DNA from: Paenibacillus_G sp049942825 | GTDB lineage: Bacteria > Bacillota > Bacilli > Paenibacillales > NBRC-103111 | Direction of reading: 5' to 3' | Assembly: GCF_049942825.1 (NCBI RefSeq) | Contig: NZ_CP187970.1 | Span: 3,720,001 to 3,784,000, forward strand | Length of the DNA stretch: 64,000 nt | Part shown: positions 35,564 to 44,233 of the stretch, in pieces | Position numbering within the stretch: the first letter of the stretch is position 1 | Layout of the letters: every line of letters begins with the position of its first letter | Program-made: the position numbers and the translations under genes | Notes under the pieces: generated by a model | Told to the model about the DNA's origin: nothing | Databases searched by the model: none | Seen by the model: only the letters and a program-made list of their open reading frames with translations

Positions 35564-35881
35564 TTGTCCATCCGGCGGATCGCCGAATGGGTGAAGGAGG
35601 GGCTGAGCATCGGCGCAGCGGCGTCATCGAAGCACTCCGAGGATCTGGCGTGGAATTGGGGTATTCCCCTGGTGTCCTTCTGCGAGATCAAGGAGATCGA
35701 TGTAACGATCGACGGAGCCGACGTAGCGGATGGCGAAGCCAAACTGATCAAGGGATGCGGAGGCGCGCTCCTCCGGGAGAAAGTCCCCGCCCACCACAGC
35801 CGCCGGATGATCGTCATTGTCGACAAGTCGAAGCTGGAGGGCGTGACGCCGTCGCAGTACCGCTATTCGGCGGATGTATGA
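35564..35881 (+). pseudogene. Truncated duplicate of rpiA
   Basis: The frame reads IRRIAEWVKEGLSIGAAASS, then GIPLVSFCEIKEIDVTIDGAD and HHSRRMIVIVDKSK. This is plainly the middle of ribose-5-phosphate isomerase and matches the intact rpiA at 51978-52649 closely, also at the DNA level. The N-terminal phosphate-binding motif (GLGTGSTA) and the C-terminal half are missing, so it cannot be active. It ends in unrelated codons running into a sigma-factor remnant. Confidence 0.85.
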
Positions 35882-36140
35882 TTCGGGGACTGAACCATTC
35901 TCGCGCAGCTGTTTACCGGACGGTCTCCTTGCTAGCCCATTCCAATGACGTGAGCGATATCGTCAACGAGGTATATATCCAAATTTGGAAGTCGGCACAT
36001 CGTTACGACAGCAGCAGGCCGCTTCGCAGCTGGATACATGGAATTACGGTGAGGCAGGTCTGCAGTTACCGCAGAATGCTGTGGAAACGATTCCGGCTGT
36101 TCGAACGGACAAGTGCAACTTACCAATCGACGAAATCGTC
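35878..36140 (+). pseudogene. ECF sigma factor remnant (region 2 only)
   Basis: An ATG at 35878 opens LNHSRAAVYRTVSLLAHSND, then VSDIVNEVYIQIWKSAHRYD and WIHGITVRQVCSYRRMLWKR. This is sigma-70 region 2 of an ECF factor (core-binding and -10 recognition helices). Region 4 is absent. The frame drifts into unrelated sequence and then a membrane-protein gene. Fused head to tail to the rpiA fragment, which shows that this stretch is rearranged. Confidence 0.7.
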
Positions 36141-36198
36141 CAATTATGATAAAAATATTCATAATCATAGAGTAAGTAGGTGGGAGAGAGGGAGGGGT

Positions 36199-36612
36199 AT
36201 GGTGATCTCGAGCTTTAACCGGAAGATACGGCTGGTTATGGCAGGTGCAGGGATGCTTTCAATCTTGGTTGCTTTTGCTTATCTTCTAGGTTTTTATGGT
36301 ACGGCATTCATGGGATTCGAGAAAGGTTCATATATTCCGGAAATAGATTTCTGGGCTTACGTTAGTTTAGGATTCGGTGTGTGCCTTCTGGGATTACTGG
36401 CTTTCTCACGCTCCAGACAAACGGATAGGAAGCTAATCCTTGGGAGCACGTTTGGAATTGTTTTTCTGGCCCTGATTCAAATAGCGCCCTTGTTATTGTG
36501 GTTATTTGTAAGTGTAAGGTATCCTGTCCACTTGGTCTCGGCTATACCGCATCTCCTAATAATTTGGCTGACAGTTTGGTTATGCCGGTTATTTACAAAC
36601 AAAACAACCTAG
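36199..36612 (+). CDS. Four-helix membrane protein of unknown function
   Basis: A 137-aa protein with four hydrophobic helices: VMAGAGMLSILVAFAYLLGF, FWAYVSLGFGVCLLGLLAF, TFGIVFLALIQIAPLLLWLF and IPHLLIIWLTVWLCRLF. The loop between the first two reads KGSYIPEIDF. I know no family. GGGAGGGG precedes ATG 36199 at good spacing. The open frame extends far upstream through the sigma remnant, but that is accidental. DNA here is more A+T-rich than its surroundings. Confidence 0.6.
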   Translation: MVISSFNRKIRLVMAGAGMLSILVAFAYLLGFYGTAFMGFEKGSYIPEIDFWAYVSLGFGVCLLGLLAFSRSRQTDRKLILGSTFGIVFLALIQIAPLLLWLFVSVRYPVHLVSAIPHLLIIWLTVWLCRLFTNKTT

Positions 36613-36782
36613 ATTGTGATTGGAGCTGTTGCGCCGCGCTAACCGTTATGTGTTATGTAAGACAATGCAGCTCGTTGGAGAAGAGGGAGATTGACTTAAA
36701 ATGGTTGAAGGGAATGATTCGGATCTCTCGTCATAAGAAGTGATTAGTGACAACATTATTGTAAAAGGGCAGGAACTACTCC

Positions 36783-37550
36783 ATGAACCTATTCATCCTA
36801 TGCGTAATCGCCGCAGCCATTTATTTCCTTCTGATCTTTCCGACCCAATGGCTCAAGGTGGAACGGGTTCGCCACGGTTGCGGGCTTGGCATCCGGGTTC
36901 TTCAGATCAGCGACCTGCACGTCGAGAAGCTCCGGATCGCTCCGGAAAGATTGACCCGGCTGATTCAAAAGGAGGCACCGGATTACATTGTGCTCACGGG
37001 AGACTTTACACAAAAATCCCGGTATCTGTCCAAGGTGCAGCAGTATGCCGAGGCGATTGCCGAACCGGGTATTCCGGTGGTTGCCGTACTCGGGAATCAT
37101 GATCACCGCTTGCACCCGGCCGCTCTTCATGAGCTCATCCGGATTCTCGAAAGCACGGGGATCGGGGTCCTCAGGAATCAGTCCACCGTCGTGGATCACT
37201 TTCAAATGGTCGGGATCGATGATTTCAGCAGCAGGAAAAGCATGGTGGATCAGGCATTCGAACACGTCGATCCGAATCGGCCGGTCCTGGTCCTGGCCCA
37301 TGACCCCAATCTGATTCCTCATATTCAGCGCCGATATACTTACCTCATGGCCGGCCACTTTCACGGGAAGCAGTTCAACGTGCCCTATCTGTTCCGCTTT
37401 ATTAACAAAGGCAAGCTGGCAGCCGCGGGGATCTATAAGGGAATGCACGAGGGGACGCACGGCCCGTTTTATATCTCAAAAGGGATCGGCCAGGCGGGCA
37501 TGAACGCCCGGTTCCTGATTCGCAGCGAAGTTACGCTGCATGAACTCTGA
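36783..37550 (+). CDS. Membrane-anchored metallophosphoesterase
   Basis: A 255-aa calcineurin-like phosphoesterase. An N-terminal membrane helix (LFILCVIAAAIYFLLIF) is followed by the metal-ligand motifs: ISDLH (DxH), LTGDFT (GD), LGNHDH (GNHD), LAHDPN and AGHFHGKQ (GHxH). This is close to YkuE/YpbG-type enzymes, which hydrolyse phosphodiesters or cell-envelope phosphates. No classical RBS is obvious (GCAGGAACT). It is followed by a terminator at 37591 and precedes the glycan island. Confidence 0.85.
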   Translation: MNLFILCVIAAAIYFLLIFPTQWLKVERVRHGCGLGIRVLQISDLHVEKLRIAPERLTRLIQKEAPDYIVLTGDFTQKSRYLSKVQQYAEAIAEPGIPVVAVLGNHDHRLHPAALHELIRILESTGIGVLRNQSTVVDHFQMVGIDDFSSRKSMVDQAFEHVDPNRPVLVLAHDPNLIPHIQRRYTYLMAGHFHGKQFNVPYLFRFINKGKLAAAGIYKGMHEGTHGPFYISKGIGQAGMNARFLIRSEVTLHEL

Positions 37551-37590
37551 GGAGTGAATTAAACAACGCATCACGTAACGTTTGGATGAT

Positions 37591-37624
37591 GGAGCAGATG
37601 CCGCAGGCAGCTGCTCCTGTTTTC
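37591..37624 (+). terminator. Rho-independent terminator
   Basis: GGAGCAG / CTGCTCC with a 13-nt loop, followed by TGTTTTC. It lies 40 nt after the phosphoesterase stop. Confidence 0.75.
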
Positions 37625-37724
37625 ATTTGTACCTGTTAAGCCGGGCTGCTGACCGATTGAAGCTTTTACATTTCACCCAAACCGTAAGAACCCAGCGCTC
37701 CACTCCACGCTAGGTTCGGTTTGA

Positions 37725-39062
37725 CTACAGCAGCCCAAGCTCGGTAAGACGCTGGCGGATCGCTTGGCCGGACGCTTCCGGAGTGAGGAGCGTACGTATG
37801 GTTTGCTGCCCGGCGGAAGCAACCTGCCGCCTCCAGGGCTCGTCGGCTGCCAGCCGCTGCATATAGCCTGCCGCCTGGACAACATCCGGCTCCGCCCAGA
37901 CTTGATGAGCCTTGTAGGGGCCGGCCCCCTCGCCGATCACCTGAAGGGTGTATCCTACGGCGCAGCAGTTCTCCGGATTCATGAACGAGGTGTTGCCGGA
38001 CCACAGCGTGCCGATGACTGGCTTGCCCAGATACATCGATTCGGCCATCACCGAGCCGAAGCCTTCGGAGCGATGCAGCGAGACGAACACGTCACAGCTG
38101 TCAATCAGCGCATAGACATCGCTTCTCGACAAGGTCTGCTCAATCAGGAAAATGTTCGGATACTGGGCTAACGAGGCGCGAAGCTGCTCTACCTCGGCGG
38201 GATTGCTTTGGGCATTATTGATCTTCACGACAAGGCCGACATTCGGGTCTCCAGGGGCGAATGCCTGCCTGAATGCTTCTATGGAGCCTTGCGGATTCTT
38301 CCTGAGGGCGGTGCTGTTGACGTCGTACATCACGAGAAACAGGAACGAATGCCCCGGGAGGGCCAGCCGGCTTCGTAATTCCGTGCGATCATAGGTCGAA
38401 TCAAACTGCAGGCCATAAGGAACATAATGCACCGGTAAGGCGGTGCTCTTGGCAATGGCGTCCCGGACGAATGGCGAAGGGGTCCATATTTCGTTCAGCC
38501 AAGTGAAGCCGTCATTCCATTCTTCGGGGAGATCGGTCAGCTCCCAGGCCCAATAGCCGATATTGTAACGATCCCGGAAAAACGCCTCACCATAGTGTTC
38601 ACGGACTAGCCGCATCTGATCACCGTTAATATGAATCAGATTGACCCGGTATGGATTGCCGGTCTGCTCCCGGTGAGCCCATGACCCATCTCCCATTCTA
38701 GCCGAATTGCCAAGTTCGAAGTTGTTGACTCCAAAGGGGATGCCCACCGTATCCATAGCTCTTGCCAGGAAGCGCGCCCCTTCACCGAGTCCCATCTCGG
38801 CACGTGTGTATCCGACGAGGTTTACCCCAGCGGGCAGTGCCGGACTGGACGGGGAGGCAGCAGCCGACCGTCTTCTCCGGCCTTTTTTGAGCCGCCTTCG
38901 TTTCAGCTTTCGCTTTCTAGGTAAGGCACGTATGCCTTTTTTTCTTACCTTCCTCCTCCGCTTGCCGTAGAGCGAAGTTTTGCGTACCAGCTTGCGTTTC
39001 CCCTTTCGTTTCGCCGCTGCCTTCTTGGTTATGCTCCTATTCCGATGCCTGCGTCGATGCAT
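37725..39062 (-). CDS. GT4-like glycosyltransferase with a polycationic N-terminal tail
   Basis: 445 residues. Residues 1-65 are a polybasic tail dominated by Lys and Arg (MHRRRHRNRSITKKAAAKRK onward). The rest is a GT-B glycosyltransferase: VNLVGYTRAEMGLGEGARFL, YNIGYWAWELTDLPEEW and NEIWTPSPFVRDAI lie in the acceptor half. VFVSLHRSEGFGSVMAES carries the donor-binding Glu motif (EGFG..MAEsM). Such proteins occur in O-antigen and surface-glycan loci. AAGGAGG lies 7 nt before the ATG. Divergent from manC. The tail is unusual; a comparable one is on the 666-aa enzyme of this island. Confidence 0.85.
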   Translation of the reverse strand: MHRRRHRNRSITKKAAAKRKGKRKLVRKTSLYGKRRRKVRKKGIRALPRKRKLKRRRLKKGRRRRSAAASPSSPALPAGVNLVGYTRAEMGLGEGARFLARAMDTVGIPFGVNNFELGNSARMGDGSWAHREQTGNPYRVNLIHINGDQMRLVREHYGEAFFRDRYNIGYWAWELTDLPEEWNDGFTWLNEIWTPSPFVRDAIAKSTALPVHYVPYGLQFDSTYDRTELRSRLALPGHSFLFLVMYDVNSTALRKNPQGSIEAFRQAFAPGDPNVGLVVKINNAQSNPAEVEQLRASLAQYPNIFLIEQTLSRSDVYALIDSCDVFVSLHRSEGFGSVMAESMYLGKPVIGTLWSGNTSFMNPENCCAVGYTLQVIGEGAGPYKAHQVWAEPDVVQAAGYMQRLAADEPWRRQVASAGQQTIRTLLTPEASGQAIRQRLTELGLL

Positions 39063-39263
39063 GAGGCAACCTCCTTAAGTTCCGTTGCTCCCAGCCGGTC
39101 GGGCGGAAGCCTCTCTCTTCCACCATATGCACAGGTCCTAGGCAGATCATGGACGAATGCCTCTGTGCTGACCGAAAATAGTCGGATATCCAGACGAAAC
39201 CACTCTGCCTATGCCCTTTTTTTGGATATGGAACGAACATCCCTGTCTCCGCGGGCAAGGCAT

Positions 39264-39272
39264 CATACAATA
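39264..39272 (+). promoter_or_regulatory. Sigma-E/K-like -10 element upstream of manC
   Basis: CATACAATA matches the -10 of mother-cell sigma-E (CATACAnT) and sigma-K (CATAnnnTA). No convincing -35 is seen at the right distance. It lies about 160 nt upstream of manC. Weak evidence, supported only by similar elements elsewhere in the island. Confidence 0.3.
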
Positions 39273-39431
39273 AACCAGAAGCAGATGTCCCTGTTATAGG
39301 CATGCACCATTTTCCAAATAAGGGGATGGATATTCTGTCCCCGGCTAAGGCATGTCAATAGGTTCCATAGGGCAGTAACCCCCAGCACTATGCCTGAATC
39401 TCTACTCGATGGAAGAAAGGAGTTGACAGGA

Positions 39432-40478
39432 TTGAAAATTGTGATCATGGCCGGCGGGAAGGGAACGCGCTTCTGGCCAAGAAGCGTGGAGGCGAAGCCG
39501 AAGCAATTCCTTAAGCTGACCTCGGAGAGGGAGACGATGCTGCAGCAAACCTACCGCCGCTTTCGCCGTTTCCTGCCTGCCGAGGATGTGCTGCTGGTCG
39601 TCGGCAAGCATTATTTGCCGCTCGTAAAGGAGCAGCTGCCGGAGCTGACGGCGGATCAGATCATCGTCGAGCCTGCACAGCGGGACACGGCTGCATGTAC
39701 GGCCTTGACGGCGTCTCACTTTCTCCGCAGGAAGATGAACGAAGTGCTGGTCATTACTCCTTCGGATCAATACATCCCGGATGAGCATGCGCTGATGGAG
39801 GCCCTGTACGCGGGTGCGCAGGAGGCGGAGAAGGACGGCCAAGTGGTAACGCTCGGCATTGTTCCTACCCGTCCGGAGACGGGATATGGGTATATGGAGT
39901 CGCATGACCAAGGATTTTTGGTGAATGGCAAGGAAATCAAGCCGGTGAAATCCTTTATTGAGAAGCCGGATGTTCATAAGGCACAGCAATTGATCACGAA
40001 TCCGAATGTGTATTGGAACAGCGGTATTTTTATTTGGAAGCCCTCGACCATCGAGCATTATATGCGAATTCATCAGCCGGACCTCTGGAACAGTATCACC
40101 CAGCGGTATGAGCAGCTTTCGGAGGAGTATGCCCTCCTGCCCAAGATCTCGATTGATTACGCGATTTTGGAGAAGGTGGATCGGATTCTGACCATTCCGG
40201 TGAGCTTCGTTTGGGACGACGTAGGGGCTTGGACCTCTTTGGAGCGTATCTTTAGTGCGGATCCGGAAGGCAACATCGTGCAGGGCGATATTGCTGCAGA
40301 GCAAGCGTTTGACAACATTCTCTATGTGGAAAACCAGAGAGCCGCCGTCATCGGTGTCCGGGATTTGATTGTGGTTTCAACACCCGACGGGCTGTTGATC
40401 TGCCACAAATCCGAGGAGCAGAGCATTAAGCAGATGATCGCTCGCATGGAGTCCAATAAAGGAGGAAGCGAAACGTAA
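39432..40478 (+). CDS. manC: Mannose-1-phosphate guanylyltransferase
   Basis: Makes GDP-mannose from mannose-1-phosphate and GTP. 348 aa, single catalytic domain without the C-terminal isomerase. The signature is KIVIMAGGKGTRFWPRS (residues 2-18) then KPKQFLKL. TPSDQYI and GYGYMES are the nucleotide- and sugar-binding regions, FIEKPD carries a conserved Lys, and WNSGIFIWKP follows. The frame opens with ATG 39390, but AAAGGAG is 9 nt before TTG 39432, which starts exactly at the family N-terminus. First gene of a three-gene unit; the stop overlaps the gmd start by 1 nt. Confidence 0.92.
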   Translation: MKIVIMAGGKGTRFWPRSVEAKPKQFLKLTSERETMLQQTYRRFRRFLPAEDVLLVVGKHYLPLVKEQLPELTADQIIVEPAQRDTAACTALTASHFLRRKMNEVLVITPSDQYIPDEHALMEALYAGAQEAEKDGQVVTLGIVPTRPETGYGYMESHDQGFLVNGKEIKPVKSFIEKPDVHKAQQLITNPNVYWNSGIFIWKPSTIEHYMRIHQPDLWNSITQRYEQLSEEYALLPKISIDYAILEKVDRILTIPVSFVWDDVGAWTSLERIFSADPEGNIVQGDIAAEQAFDNILYVENQRAAVIGVRDLIVVSTPDGLLICHKSEEQSIKQMIARMESNKGGSET

Positions 40479-41428
40479 TGAAAGCATTGATTACCGGAAT
40501 CACGGGATTTGTCGGGAGCCATATGGCAGAGTATTTGTTGAAAAATAACATTGAGGTGTACGGAACGATTCGGCACCGCAGCAGAATGAATCACATCAGT
40601 CATCTCGTCGATGACCTGAATCTGGTGGAGTGCGAACTCCGGGATCCCTTCTCCGTGGAGTCGGTGATCGGGCACGTCAAGCCGGACCTGATCTTCCATT
40701 TGGCAGCGCAAAGCTTTGTTCCGACCTCGTGGAATTCTCCAATGGACACCATTCATAACAATGTGGCCGGACAACTGAATATCTTTGAAGCGGTCCGGCG
40801 TCTGGGTCTCGACAGCAAAATTCAGATCGCCTGCTCCAGTGAAGAGTATGGGCATGTAGAACCGTATGAGGTACCGATCAAAGAAACGAATCCGCTGCGT
40901 CCTCTCAGCCCTTATGCGATCAGCAAGGTCACGCAGGATTATTTGGGCTATCAATATTACAAAAGCTATGGGCTGCATGTCGTTCGCACCCGGACCTTCA
41001 ACCATACCGGGCCCCGCCGTGGAGAGAACTTCGTGACATCGAACTTCTCCAAACAAATCGCTGAGATCGAGAAGGGAATCAAGCCTCCGGTGATCCATGT
41101 CGGCAATCTGCAGGCGAAGCGGGACTTCACCGATGTCCGTGACATCGTAAGAGGCTACTGGCTGGCGCTGGAGAAGGGCGACCCTGGAGACGACTATAAC
41201 ATTGCTTCGAACACGTGCTGGACGATTGAAGAGATGCTGAACCTGCTTCTGTCCTACAGCAAGGTGGAGGTACAGGTTCAGGAGGATCCGGCCCGCCTGC
41301 GGCCGTCGGATGTTGAGATTCTGCTCGGTGACTACTCCAAGTTCCATCAGAAAACCGGCTGGAAGCCTGAAATCCCCTTCGAGCAGACGATGCTGGATCT
41401 GTTGAATTATTGGCGCGACAGGGTGTAA
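40478..41428 (+). CDS. gmd: GDP-mannose 4,6-dehydratase
   Basis: An NAD(P)-dependent extended SDR of 316 aa converting GDP-mannose to GDP-4-keto-6-deoxymannose. The cofactor motif is ITGITGFVGSHMAEYLL. GTIRHRSRMNHI matches the Gmd loop. Catalytic elements are CSSEEYG and YAISK. TRTFNHTGPRRGENFVTS binds the nucleotide sugar, and RDFTDVRD and RLRPSDVEILLGDYSK are typical of Gmd/Rmd. A reductase (Rmd) role is possible but less likely given manC before it and an aminotransferase nearby. Translationally coupled to manC. Confidence 0.85.
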   Translation: MKALITGITGFVGSHMAEYLLKNNIEVYGTIRHRSRMNHISHLVDDLNLVECELRDPFSVESVIGHVKPDLIFHLAAQSFVPTSWNSPMDTIHNNVAGQLNIFEAVRRLGLDSKIQIACSSEEYGHVEPYEVPIKETNPLRPLSPYAISKVTQDYLGYQYYKSYGLHVVRTRTFNHTGPRRGENFVTSNFSKQIAEIEKGIKPPVIHVGNLQAKRDFTDVRDIVRGYWLALEKGDPGDDYNIASNTCWTIEEMLNLLLSYSKVEVQVQEDPARLRPSDVEILLGDYSKFHQKTGWKPEIPFEQTMLDLLNYWRDRV

Positions 41429-41456
41429 CAGAGTTGAAGGGAGGAAAGACTCGTCC

Positions 41457-43457
41457 ATGTCCAAAATCGTACTGGCGGCAGCAGGAAGAACCTCCAGCGT
41501 GACCTCCCCTGCAGATCGTAAAAAACGCCGTAAAAGAACCCGCGTCAGAAGAAAGCGCACTTCACTGCGAGCTACGGTTGTTAAGCCTGTGCGCAAACGG
41601 CATAAGGCCAAATGGGGGCAGAAGGGGAAAAAGCTTCGGAGGAAGCTCAGGCTGCGCAGAGCCAAAAAGCTCAAGAAGCTCCTTTACAAGAAGAGGAGGC
41701 GCGCCCGGCTAAGGAATAAGCGGCAAGAAACAACCCCCGTGCCGGCAGCCATTGCAGGCTATCAACCGCCGGAGGGCGCTCTGTTGGATGAGCAGGATAC
41801 CATTCTTCAGAAGCTGTACCGGGTCATGCTGCTGGATGGGGAAGGCTTCGTTCGTGAACTGCACAGGCAGGTGCTTCATCGGGATGCGAATGAGGGGGAG
41901 GCTGCTGAATTGTCTCAGCAGCTTGCCTCCGGCACCGACAAGCTGCACATAGCCGAACTCGTGATGCTGTCAGAGGAAGCGCAGCGGTTGTATGAACGGC
42001 CGTTATTATCGGCCGGGCGCAACAACCGGGATACGATAGGAGCTATCATCAATCAGGCCTACGCCTCCAGTTATTTATTTTTCGTGCACTTCTTGTACTA
42101 TGAATTGTTATCCCGCCTGCCTGAGGAAGCCGAGATGCAGGGTCATCTGGAGCATCTGACGCGGGGCGTTCCCCGATCTCATCTCATCCGGTCTTTCATC
42201 CTTTCCGAGGAATGCCGTGGACTGCTCTCCGGGCATGAACCGCCTAGAAGACCGGTTAAATATCTGCGGAATCCAAGCGACCCTTCGAACGGAGAAGTCA
42301 GTGTCGGTATTTTTATGGGATTTCCTCATGTAACGCCGCTTGACGGCGAAGGCATCGGCAGGTTCAGTATCCGGCTGATCGAAGGAATGCTGAGCACCTG
42401 GGACCGGATGAAGGTTTATATCACGACGACGGGAACGAACTATAACGAGTACAATCACATTTTTGCGAGGCAGCTGGAGCAGTATTCAGGACGTTTGTTT
42501 CTGGTGAAATCCGATAGCATGGAAACGATCAATCAAACGGTTCCTGTTCATGTATGGCTTGTGCCGTACGTGGGCTTAGAGCTGGCGGTCTATTTGCAAA
42601 GGCCTTATGTTCTATGTCTGCACGACCTGGTCTATCTGCATTTTAAAGACCTGTATTTCCGGAAGTCGCCGGAATTCTGCGATTGGATGGAACGGATCGT
42701 ATACTATATGGCGGACAGAGCGGCGACCGTCGTATTCAATTCCGATTTCATCAAGCGGAAAGAAGGGATGGAGTACCTGGGCTTGCAGGAGCCGAAGACA
42801 CAGGTCATCCGGCTTGCCTCTCCTCAGGAAGAATACAGCTTCATGGGGCTTGTTCCGGAAGCGGAGTTTCGGATCAAGTACGGCCTCGCCGGCGATTACA
42901 TTGTCTTCCCCTCGGTCATCCGGTTTCATAAGAACCACAGCCGTCTCATAGAGGCATTCATCGCCTACAAGAAGATCACGCCCTCCGGATTGCAGCTTGT
43001 GATAACGGATCAACTGATACCGGACGGATTGAACAGCGACCTGTACAATGAGCTTGGCCGTTATCCCGCAGAACTACTCGCAAGCGTCAGGTTTATCGGT
43101 CGATTGCCGTCGGGCGAGCTCCCCGCATTGTACAAATATGCGAAAGGGACCATCGTACCGACCCTCTTCGAGGGCAGCTGTCCGTTCCCGATTCTCGAAT
43201 CTCTGACGATGGGCACGCCGGTGGCTGCGGGCCGGCTGGAGGTTACGCAGGAGGTGATCCGGGATATGGATGCATTCATTACCTTCGATCCCTATTCCGT
43301 GAGCGAAATCGTGAACGCGATCGCTCAGCTGGACCGTCATCCGGCTGCCCTGGCGGCAAGGCAGCAGGCGGCGATTATGGAAACCCTGCAGAGGACTTGG
43401 TCCAACGTCGCAGGCGAGTACACGCAGCTGCTGGAGCAAGTAGGGAAAGCCCACTAA
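41457..43457 (+). CDS. Large GT4 glycosyltransferase with polycationic tail and DUF4214 repeats
   Basis: 666 residues in three parts. Residues about 21-93 form a very basic Lys/Arg tail (DRKKRRKRTRVRRKRTS onward). Residues about 115-260 hold two DUF4214-like repeats, FVRELHRQVLHRDANEGEA and FVHFLYYELLSRLPEEAEM, each ending in (S/L)SEE. From about 280 a GT4 domain runs: GFPHVTPLDGEGIGRFSIRL, VLCLHDLVYLHF, VFPSVIRFHKNHSRLIEAF and the donor motif PTLFEGSCPFPILESLTMG. DUF4214 is common in extracellular and S-layer-linked proteins. Last gene of manC-gmd-GT, ended by the hairpin at 43462. Probably transfers mannose or N-acetylperosamine. Confidence 0.85.
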   Translation: MSKIVLAAAGRTSSVTSPADRKKRRKRTRVRRKRTSLRATVVKPVRKRHKAKWGQKGKKLRRKLRLRRAKKLKKLLYKKRRRARLRNKRQETTPVPAAIAGYQPPEGALLDEQDTILQKLYRVMLLDGEGFVRELHRQVLHRDANEGEAAELSQQLASGTDKLHIAELVMLSEEAQRLYERPLLSAGRNNRDTIGAIINQAYASSYLFFVHFLYYELLSRLPEEAEMQGHLEHLTRGVPRSHLIRSFILSEECRGLLSGHEPPRRPVKYLRNPSDPSNGEVSVGIFMGFPHVTPLDGEGIGRFSIRLIEGMLSTWDRMKVYITTTGTNYNEYNHIFARQLEQYSGRLFLVKSDSMETINQTVPVHVWLVPYVGLELAVYLQRPYVLCLHDLVYLHFKDLYFRKSPEFCDWMERIVYYMADRAATVVFNSDFIKRKEGMEYLGLQEPKTQVIRLASPQEEYSFMGLVPEAEFRIKYGLAGDYIVFPSVIRFHKNHSRLIEAFIAYKKITPSGLQLVITDQLIPDGLNSDLYNELGRYPAELLASVRFIGRLPSGELPALYKYAKGTIVPTLFEGSCPFPILESLTMGTPVAAGRLEVTQEVIRDMDAFITFDPYSVSEIVNAIAQLDRHPAALAARQQAAIMETLQRTWSNVAGEYTQLLEQVGKAH

Positions 43458-43461
43458 TAAA

Positions 43462-43497
43462 AAATAACCCGCGATGCTATGCATCAGCGGGTTATTT
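43462..43497. terminator. Bidirectional terminator between convergent genes
   Basis: AAATAACCCGC / GCGGGTTATTT, 11 bp with a 14-nt loop and flanking A- and T-runs on both sides. It separates the manC unit (+) from the minus-strand unit. Confidence 0.9.
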
Positions 43498-44233
43498 ACG
43501 ATGTAGGGTTTCTTTTCGCCGTCAAAGCGGGGAGGGTGAAGGAGATCACGGCGGCTTCGGGAGCTTGATCTGTCGCACCCTTCGAGGACTCCGAAGGCTC
43601 CTTCTGCACCCCGAAGGTCACGGTACGGCGCAGGGGACGGAGTTGACCCTCGTTGATTACTTGGATCGTTCCGTCCGCACCCAGCAGGAATTCGATGGTT
43701 AGAGGAGAATCGGGGCCAGGCAGGGTAACGCCAACCGTAACCTGGTCGGACGGCAGATCCTCGCCCGTGGAACGGGGAGATGCGGGTTCAGGCGTTGGAG
43801 AGCTCTCGTTGTCATTGACCTCGGTCAGCACTTCATAGTTGTTGTTTTGGTAAGAGCTCGTGTAGCTGGCATTATAAGTATCCGTGTACGTGTCGGTGTA
43901 GGACGTAATCGTCGTCCCTTCCTGTATGACAGGACATGAAGGAAGGGGAGGAGAGACGGCAGCTGCTTCGAGGGCTTCCTGTGCATTCGTAGGGGGGCTC
44001 GAAGGCTCACACGAGACCGGTCCTGGTGCTGAGGAGGGAGCTGAGGTCCGGCCGGCCCGCCTGAGCCTGTTATAGCTCCATAAGGCTTCCCCTACCCGTC
44101 CCAAGGCTTGAATCAAGCGTTCCCGTGAGCGGGATCTCTTCCCTGCTCTGTATAACCGATCCGCTCTTCTGAGGAGGGAGATGGCGGACCGGATTTTACG
44201 CTCGCAGTATTGCTTTTCGTTCACAGGGATCAC
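43496..44233 (-). CDS. Unknown protein with Ser/Thr/Tyr-rich tract, possible glycosylation substrate
   Basis: 245 residues, no signal peptide. Residues 10-60 are a basic helical region (ERKIRSAISLLRRADRLYRA). Residues about 107-135 are low-complexity Thr/Ser/Tyr/Asn (TTITSYTDTYTDTY, then NASYTSSYQNNNYEV). The C-terminal part is beta-rich (VTVGVTLPGPDSPLTIEFLL). The helical part resembles the 61-aa protein encoded just upstream. The hydroxyl-rich tract inside a glycan locus suggests an O-glycosylated structural protein, but that is an inference. GTG 44233 directly follows the upstream stop (0-nt gap). Confidence 0.6.
   Translation of the reverse strand: MIPVNEKQYCERKIRSAISLLRRADRLYRAGKRSRSRERLIQALGRVGEALWSYNRLRRAGRTSAPSSAPGPVSCEPSSPPTNAQEALEAAAVSPPLPSCPVIQEGTTITSYTDTYTDTYNASYTSSYQNNNYEVLTEVNDNESSPTPEPASPRSTGEDLPSDQVTVGVTLPGPDSPLTIEFLLGADGTIQVINEGQLRPLRRTVTFGVQKEPSESSKGATDQAPEAAVISFTLPALTAKRNPTS

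Noticed and set aside
35560..36612. One continuous 350-residue protein
   Set aside because: The first part is rpiA DNA in the wrong frame, the middle is a sigma-factor relic, and only the end (from 36199) has its own RBS and a coherent protein.
40322..41674. A 450-codon minus-strand frame
   Set aside because: Antisense to gmd and the start of the 666-aa glycosyltransferase, whose frames carry real motifs.
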